This document shows positions 60,946 to 64,000 of a DNA stretch of 64,000 nucleotides, piece by piece. The notes below the pieces were generated by a model that saw only the letters and a program-made list of their open reading frames with translations, was not told the origin of the DNA and did no database searches. The position numbers were made by a program, and so were the translations under genes. Source of the DNA: JACKBK01 sp963707275 (GTDB lineage Bacteria > Chloroflexota > Anaerolineae > JAAEKA01); contig CAVPPH010000011.1 in the NCBI GenBank assembly GCA_963707275.1, positions 165,757 to 229,756 on the forward strand. The letters are read 5' to 3'. Every line of letters begins with the position of its first letter. The stretch's first letter is position 1.

Positions 60946-62457
60946 TTAGAGATTGCCTAATCGCGAGCCAAATACGTCATAGAAAGCCACCATTGTCTCG
61001 ACACCCCAGCGTATCGCCACGTCGCGATCTGCCATGGGATCAGCAACGTCGAATGGACGGGTCACTGAGATGCGGCTGGCGCGGTTGTCATTGAGCCTGT
61101 CCCAAGTGAGCGGTTTTCCAATTCGCCGCTCGATGTCTGCCCGTTGAGCCATCAGGGTGTCCAAAGCTTCCTTGTTCGCTTGCTTATCCGGCGTGTCGAT
61201 GTACAGTTCCACGCGTAGAACCTGTTCCTTTGGTAGAACCCATGCCAGGCTGAAGCCTGGTTTACCAGCGCTGAAAGAGTACCAGTTGTCAAGCGAAACC
61301 CTGGTGCCATGGGTAATTCCTGGACGCTCTGATTTCAAATCGCGCAGGAGCCTTTCAAATACCACCGGATAAAGTGCCACGCGGGACTGACGGAAGTTAA
61401 CCTCTTCCTGCGACATTTCGACGCCGTCAACAAGCCACCCGGCTTCGAGCCAGGCCTTCGCCTGATTGTTTCCATAGTAGTTGGCCCACCAGGTGCGATG
61501 GTTGCGAGCGGAATCAGGAAGGTCTTCCCCGATCAACTTTTCAATAATGGGAAAGGTAATGCCGATCCTGGTTTCCCCATCAAGCCGCTTCGCTTCCAGG
61601 TAGTCGCGCAGTGCGTCATACTTGCTGGATCCGACACGGCGCCGGATTTCCTCAGCCGCCTTGATGTCCTTCTGGTGAATCTTGGCTGGGCGGTACTCTG
61701 GGAGATTGGGCCGCATGGCCAACCAGTTCTGAACTTCTGTTAGCAGATTGTGTTGTAGCGCGTCGAGCTTGCCGCGAAAGTGGGCAAGCTGATTGCGGTT
61801 CTCACGCACCTGATCGAGATACTGCCAAAAGAGTTGTTGGGGCTCAAGGATCTTCTCGAAATACCGCCAATTTGCGTCATGCTTGATGAGAAACATCAGG
61901 TCGGCAAACCCCAACCGGTCGAATGCTTTTCTAGGAACCCCCGGATTGCCCTTGTTCTCACCGAACTCCGCGATGAGCGCGAAGTCTAGGGCCTCGTCAG
62001 TATCCAAAACGGCCTGCACGATTTGGCGCAAAGACGTTTCGATGTCCTCGACAATAAGAAGGTCCTCAGTGAGGTCCCGGAAGAAGTGCGCCATGTCAAA
62101 GCTGGTAAGGATACCAACAGGTCGATTGTCCTCCGAAACGATGACTATCGCGTAGACATCTTGTAATCGGTCCAGGGCCTCGAAGATGTCACGATCTCTT
62201 GCTAGGATCGTGGGCTTGACAACACAGTGATCCACCGGCAGATCAAGCAAGGTGACTACGCCGGCGCTGTACAGATAACGGCGATTGATGGTTTCATCTG
62301 AGATCATTCCAAGGAGCGTACCCTGGTGGTCAATGACCGGCAACTGGCTGTAATCGTGCTGCACCATCAGGGTTAGTGCCTCGCGAATGGTCTGGTCGCG
62401 GCGAATGCAGAGCAGCGTGCCGCGGTCAGCAAGAAGGCGTTCTATGGGAAAGAGCAT
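60946..62457 (-). CDS. CBS pair - HEPN-like - DUF7662/DUF4268 protein within a type I RM locus
   Basis: Intact 503-residue protein. ATG 62457 has AAGGA seven bases upstream; longer starts enter the REP element. Residues 1-125 are two CBS domains (TIREALTLMVQHDYSQLPVI, DVYAIVIVSEDNRPVGILTS), which in other proteins bind adenine nucleotides. Residues ~130-260 are helical and carry VRENRNQLAHFRG, where R221-NQLA-H226 fits the R-x4-H motif of HEPN ribonucleases with a polar residue after Arg. Residues ~275-360 (KYDALRDYLEAKRLDGETRI, WWANYYGNNQAKAWLEAGW) match the DUF7662-type module. Residues ~375-503 (YSFSAGKPGFSLAWVL, LRVELYIDTPDKQANKEALD, WGVETMVAFYDVF) match DUF4268, a domain often found in RM and other defence loci. 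It lies between hsdS and hsdM. An abortive, nucleotide-sensing RNase linked to the RM system is my inference. Confidence 0.75.
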   Translation of the reverse strand: MLFPIERLLADRGTLLCIRRDQTIREALTLMVQHDYSQLPVIDHQGTLLGMISDETINRRYLYSAGVVTLLDLPVDHCVVKPTILARDRDIFEALDRLQDVYAIVIVSEDNRPVGILTSFDMAHFFRDLTEDLLIVEDIETSLRQIVQAVLDTDEALDFALIAEFGENKGNPGVPRKAFDRLGFADLMFLIKHDANWRYFEKILEPQQLFWQYLDQVRENRNQLAHFRGKLDALQHNLLTEVQNWLAMRPNLPEYRPAKIHQKDIKAAEEIRRRVGSSKYDALRDYLEAKRLDGETRIGITFPIIEKLIGEDLPDSARNHRTWWANYYGNNQAKAWLEAGWLVDGVEMSQEEVNFRQSRVALYPVVFERLLRDLKSERPGITHGTRVSLDNWYSFSAGKPGFSLAWVLPKEQVLRVELYIDTPDKQANKEALDTLMAQRADIERRIGKPLTWDRLNDNRASRISVTRPFDVADPMADRDVAIRWGVETMVAFYDVFGSRLGNL

Positions 62458-62528
62458 AGTTGATTCCTTAAGGTGACATATTTGACGCAGTGACCGCAAG
62501 AGATGCGATGGTCGCACGGAACCATGGC

Positions 62529-62599
62529 GTAGGGGCATGAACGGCGGCGTGAAATCGTCGCGTTGTGAGCGGATGTCGCGCCGCCATTCATGCCCCTAC
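62529..62599. repeat. REP palindrome copy 2 (71 bp)
   Basis: Arms GTAGGGGCATGAACGGCGGC (one change from the consensus) and the matching GCCGCCATTCATGCCCCTAC surround a 31-base spacer. It begins nine bases beyond the RAYT stop and marks one boundary of the REP-RAYT cassette. Confidence 0.88.
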
Positions 62600-62607
62600 G
62601 GTCACAG

Positions 62608-63144
62608 TTATGGGGGCGCCGCGGGATGCAAATGATCCACATCCCATCGGAGCGGGTTCGTTTGGATATAATTGCGAATGTTGTTCAACTCACGTTGGTT
62701 GCGCACAATTCTATCCCAGAAGTTGCGTTGCCAAAACGGTCCGGCTGGCGCCAACCCGGCGCGCCTGGCTCGCCTGCTGACTTCGGCCTTGTACGTGCCG
62801 ATGATCGTGGACAGCGATCCCACGATGGGTTTTGCGAATTGACGCTGTGTGTTCATGGATTGATCCTCTGGCTGCGCCAGTATCCAGAGCAGAATATGGA
62901 CATGGTTGGGCATCACGACGAAGATGTCCAACCTCACGACGGCGGGGTTTTTTGACACATGCGGCAGACATTCCTGAACAAGCACACCCAACGGGCTCAA
63001 CACCATGACGCCCTCAACGATCTGGCCGAAGAGCATCTGCCGGTCGTGGGCACAGATAGTGACGAAATATGCGCCGGGCGCCGTGTAATCGTGGTCTATG
63101 TGCCGCATGGAATTGGGACGGCGTTTGGCGGTCGGTGGTGTCAT
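62608..63144 (-). CDS. REP-associated tyrosine transposase (RAYT, Y1/IS200-like)
   Basis: Intact 178-residue protein. GAYFVTICAHDRQMLFG is the typical opening, VVMPNHVHILLWIL carries the HUH (HVH) metal-binding pair, and the C-terminal FWQRNFWDRIVRNQRELNNI followed by RNYIQTNPLRW includes the expected helix with Tyr. RAYTs nick single-stranded REP DNA at GTAG-like tetranucleotides and are domesticated relatives of IS200/IS605 transposases. The gene has REP copies on both sides, and those REPs end in GTAG, so enzyme and substrate are found together. ATG 63144 or 63108 may be the start; neither has a strong ribosome site. Confidence 0.92.
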   Translation of the reverse strand: MTPPTAKRRPNSMRHIDHDYTAPGAYFVTICAHDRQMLFGQIVEGVMVLSPLGVLVQECLPHVSKNPAVVRLDIFVVMPNHVHILLWILAQPEDQSMNTQRQFAKPIVGSLSTIIGTYKAEVSRRARRAGLAPAGPFWQRNFWDRIVRNQRELNNIRNYIQTNPLRWDVDHLHPAAPP

Positions 63145-63157
63145 GATGTCACGATTC

Positions 63158-63228
63158 GTAGGGGCATGAATGGCGGTGCAATGTCACCGCGTTGTGTGAG
63201 GTCGCCATGCCGCCATTCATGCCCCTAC
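63158..63228. repeat. REP palindrome copy 3 (71 bp)
   Basis: Arms GTAGGGGCATGAATGGCGGT and its inverted partner; spacer identical to that of copy 4. Forms the left end of a 163-bp tandem duplication. Confidence 0.88.
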
Positions 63229-63320
63229 TGACGCCGGCACGTCGTTCGCATCCTGCGGGACCAACCGGCCCTCGAACGCCCGTTTGAGGATCGACTGGCG
63301 CAGGCGTTCGGCGCGCTTCC
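63229..63320 (-). pseudogene. Duplicated 3' end of hsdS (remnant)
   Basis: This 92-base segment repeats the last ~30 codons of hsdS (ERLRQSILKRAFEGRLVPQD text) with about six base differences from 63392-63483. It is followed by its own REP. It has no start and is a by-product of the 163-bp tandem duplication of hsdS tail plus REP. Confidence 0.82.
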
Positions 63321-63391
63321 GTAGGGGCATGAATGGCGGTGCAATGTCACCGCGTTGTGTGAGGTCGCCATGCCGCCATTCATGCCCCTAC
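63321..63391. repeat. REP palindrome copy 4 (71 bp), supplies the hsdS stop codon
   Basis: Same sequence as copy 3. On the minus strand the palindrome begins GTAGGGGCATGA and the hsdS frame ends at that TGA (63380-63382), so the last three residues (VGA) and the stop come from the element. Confidence 0.88.
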
Positions 63392-64000
63392 TGACGCCGG
63401 CACGTCGTTCGGGTCCTGCGGCACCAACCGGCCCTCGAACGCCCGCTTGAGGATCGATTGGCGCAGGCGTTCGGCCCGCTTCAGGTTGGCAGCGACGGTG
63501 GCCTCCACCTCCTGCAGCACTGACAATCGGCGCTCAACCTCGGCGACGATGCGGTGTTGTTCAGCCAAAGGCGGCAGAGGGACCATCAGCGCCCTCACCT
63601 TGGACAGACTCAGGGTGTACAAACCAGAGGTAGAACTCGCCACGATCGTGATTTGCTCGCGTCCTTTCTTGGAGAGCAACCAATACAACGTGAACCGGGC
63701 AATCTCAGCCGGGTCAAATCTAGCCTTGATGATGTGATTCTGGTGAACGCAGGGTGAAATGCTACCGCTCCAAATAGCCACGCGGCCTATTTGATCAACA
63801 CTTCCGTTGCCTTCAACGACGAGCAGGTCGCCTTCATTCAGCAAAACACGGTCCAATTCTGTTTCGCGAACGCCTATCATCTGCACGTCATCCAGTTGCA
63901 GTCGATTGGCATAAACGTTGGCAACTCGCAGATATGGAAATTGCAAAGGATAAGCGCTACGCTTCTGATTCTTCGTCAGGCCACCGACCACATCGCCCAA
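63380..64000 (-). CDS. hsdS: Type I restriction-modification specificity subunit, C-terminal part (runs off right edge)
   Basis: At least 206 residues; the start lies outside the window. YLRVANVYANRLQLDDVQMI, DRVLLNEGDLLVVEGNGSVD and RVAIWSG are the second target-recognition domain of HsdS. ITIVASSTSGLYTLSLSKVR and VPLPPLAEQHRIVAEVERRL are the conserved end of that domain and the start of the distal helix. The helix continues through ERLRQSILKRAFEGRLVPQD. It would direct HsdM (59458-60942) to its DNA site. The extreme C-terminus has been reset by insertion of a REP element. The recognition sequence cannot be told from this part. Confidence 0.93.
   Translation of the reverse strand: MGDVVGGLTKNQKRSAYPLQFPYLRVANVYANRLQLDDVQMIGVRETELDRVLLNEGDLLVVEGNGSVDQIGRVAIWSGSISPCVHQNHIIKARFDPAEIARFTLYWLLSKKGREQITIVASSTSGLYTLSLSKVRALMVPLPPLAEQHRIVAEVERRLSVLQEVEATVAANLKRAERLRQSILKRAFEGRLVPQDPNDVPASVGA

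Larger units (their letters stand above)
62529..63228. mobile_element. REP-RAYT cassette inserted in the type I RM locus
   Basis: A 700-base unit: REP copy 2, the RAYT transposase gene (62608-63144), REP copy 3. The REP copies sit 8 bases after the stop and 13 bases before the start of the gene. The cassette lies between hsdS and the CBS-HEPN gene. That a RAYT is flanked by its own REPs on both sides matches the REPtron arrangement known in enterics and pseudomonads. Confidence 0.8.

Noticed and set aside
63158..63391. The two tandem REPs as a small CRISPR array
   Set aside because: Units are palindromic with GTAG ends, and the segment between them is a copy of the hsdS tail, not a spacer.

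Overview
The window looks like a high-GC, metagenome-style contig from a Chloroflexota bacterium, most likely of the Anaerolineae/Caldilineae type. This is inferred from gene content. Pointers are a SARP-NB-ARC-pentapeptide-WD40 regulator with a GMNIxGxTG tail, many lipoproteins with Pro/Thr linkers and META domains, a very large beta-helix surface protein, FtsX-type exporters, and GTAG-type REP palindromes with their transposase. No rRNA, tRNA or CRISPR array was seen. Many genes are broken by single-base frame shifts while the protein text continues across the break. I annotate these as one gene each and flag them: most are probably sequence errors, but some could be real decay.

Layout. 1-0.5 kb: end of a SulP/STAS transporter, then a small MITE-like element. 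1.0-6.0 kb (minus): lipoprotein-type ABC exporter (ATPase plus giant FtsX permease). 6.2-12.5 kb (minus): histidine kinase, a REP element, CheY-like receiver and a large SF2 helicase, closed by a clear terminator. 12.6-15.6 kb (minus): ABC-2 exporter. 15.7-23.0 kb (minus): envelope proteins, including two META lipoproteins, one of them fused to a serine beta-lactamase-like and an alpha/beta-hydrolase domain. 23.2-33.4 kb (minus): a ~2,300-residue five-module beta-helix surface protein, a solute-binding lipoprotein fused to Ig-like domains, and a receiver protein coupled to it. 33.5-37.8 kb (plus): SARP/NB-ARC/WD40 regulator. 37.9-40.8 kb (plus): hpt and a PEP/pyruvate-binding protein behind a good sigma-70 promoter. 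40.9-46.0 kb: flavoprotein, PQQ-type sugar dehydrogenase, cupin and kelch-like lipoprotein, with a second MITE-like element. 46.0-56.1 kb (minus): a compact run of eight genes (MFS exporter, M20 dipeptidase, PepT, AbgT-type transporter, TRIC channel, a small protein, a ZIP-like protein, and a four-META/SH3 lipoprotein), ending in a terminator. 56.6-59.4 kb (plus): RarA ATPase with a methyltransferase-like tail, then a membrane thioredoxin whose first CxxC cysteine codon is TGA. 59.5-64.0 kb (minus): type I restriction-modification genes hsdS and hsdM, separated by a REP-RAYT cassette and an intact CBS-HEPN-DUF4268 protein.

Most notable points: the CBS-HEPN-DUF4268 gene inside the RM locus (candidate nucleotide-sensing RNase arm); the in-frame TGA giving a UxxC motif followed by a SECIS-like hairpin (candidate selenoprotein); four 71-bp REP copies, two of which supply the stop codon of a host gene, with the matching transposase bracketed by two copies; and two elements sharing a degenerate ~21-bp terminal inverted repeat.
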